A DNA stretch of 5,767 nucleotides from Spirochaetia bacterium (lineage in GTDB: Bacteria > Spirochaetota > Spirochaetia > Treponematales > Breznakiellaceae), in assembly GCA_025997755.1 (NCBI GenBank), contig BNVA01000123.1, forward strand, positions 1 to 5,767, written 5' to 3'. Below the pieces are notes generated by a model. The model was not told the DNA's origin. It saw only the letters and a program-made list of their open reading frames with translations, and did no database searches. Each line of letters opens with the position of its first letter. Position 1 is the stretch's first letter. Positions 5,636-5,767 of the stretch are shown piece by piece. Made by a program: the position numbers and the translations under genes.

Positions 5636-5767
5636 GGGACCGAATTGCGCCACGTTAAATCTAACCATTGGAGCACAGATGCGCCAAGTAAAATTCTAAC
5701 CATAGAAAAACTAAAATCCTTCCTGCGGGACAAAACGCAAGGGGGAAAGGAATGGGATTTACTATGG
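5618..5767 (+). CDS. Possible 5' end of an unidentified gene (partial)
   Basis: A rightward frame is open from ATG 5618 to the right edge (50 codons). The second half reads like protein (KILTIEKLKSFLRDKTQGG then KEWDLLW). The ATG has no convincing ribosome site. The direct repeats at 5646 and 5680 fall in different frames of this ORF, which argues that the left part is not coding. The real start may lie further right: an ATG in another frame at 5752 is preceded by GGGGGAAAGG. No family is recognised. Confidence 0.25.
   Translation, partial: MCGESQGTELRHVKSNHWSTDAPSKILTIEKLKSFLRDKTQGGKEWDLLW
5646..5668. repeat. Direct repeat unit 1
   Basis: TGCGCCACGTTAAAT followed by CTAACCAT. It matches unit 2 (5680-5703) except for two substitutions and one inserted base. 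The pair starts 34 bases apart, about three helical turns, as paired binding sites for a regulator often do. Confidence 0.65.
5680..5703. repeat. Direct repeat unit 2
   Basis: TGCGCCAAGTAAAATT followed by CTAACCAT, the second copy of the unit at 5646-5668, separated from it by 11 bases. The shared ends TGCGCCA and CTAACCAT are exact. It lies just upstream of the candidate leftward -35 element. No further copy is visible in the window. Confidence 0.65.

Overview
The window looks like a piece of a bacterial chromosome, most likely a spirochaete of the Treponema type. The lineage is an inference. It rests on a large GLUG-repeat lipoprotein with a cadherin-like domain, a G-homopolymer in front of that surface-protein gene, and the MEP-pathway ispE with an N-terminal PCKVNLHL-like core. 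No rRNA, tRNA, CRISPR array or transposase gene was found.

Layout. Positions 1-114 may be the tail of an unidentified rightward gene. Positions 115-417 hold no convincing gene, only a weak 49-codon leftward ORF. cobT (418-1467, lower ligand attachment in cobalamin synthesis) and ispE (1461-2363, isoprenoid precursor synthesis by the MEP route) form a tight rightward pair that overlaps by 7 bases. ispE has no ATG, GTG or TTG at its expected start: an ATA sits there at ideal distance from a GGAGGA ribosome site. After ispE comes a mosaic: an eroded leftward fragment of a GLUG-type lipoprotein gene (2350-2517), a promoter and a two-gene toxin-antitoxin-like operon (2588-3060), a short terminator, an 81-bp ispE fragment (3108-3188), and a perfect 15-bp hairpin (3186-3218) that ends the leftward 748-residue lipoprotein gene (3244-5490). 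Upstream of that gene lie a run of 13 G, a possible promoter, and two 23-24 bp direct repeats. An open frame runs off the right edge.

Main interpretation. The order ispE / lipoprotein fragment / toxin-antitoxin / ispE fragment / lipoprotein is what a tandem duplication of an ispE-lipoprotein block would leave if both inner copies eroded around the toxin-antitoxin-like pair. Both fragments are about equally diverged from their intact relatives by hand alignment (68/81 and 52/61 identical), which fits one event or one donor. cobT and ispE act in separate pathways, so their link is probably only transcriptional. The lipoprotein is a probable surface-exposed envelope protein, and the G tract suggests its expression could vary in phase.
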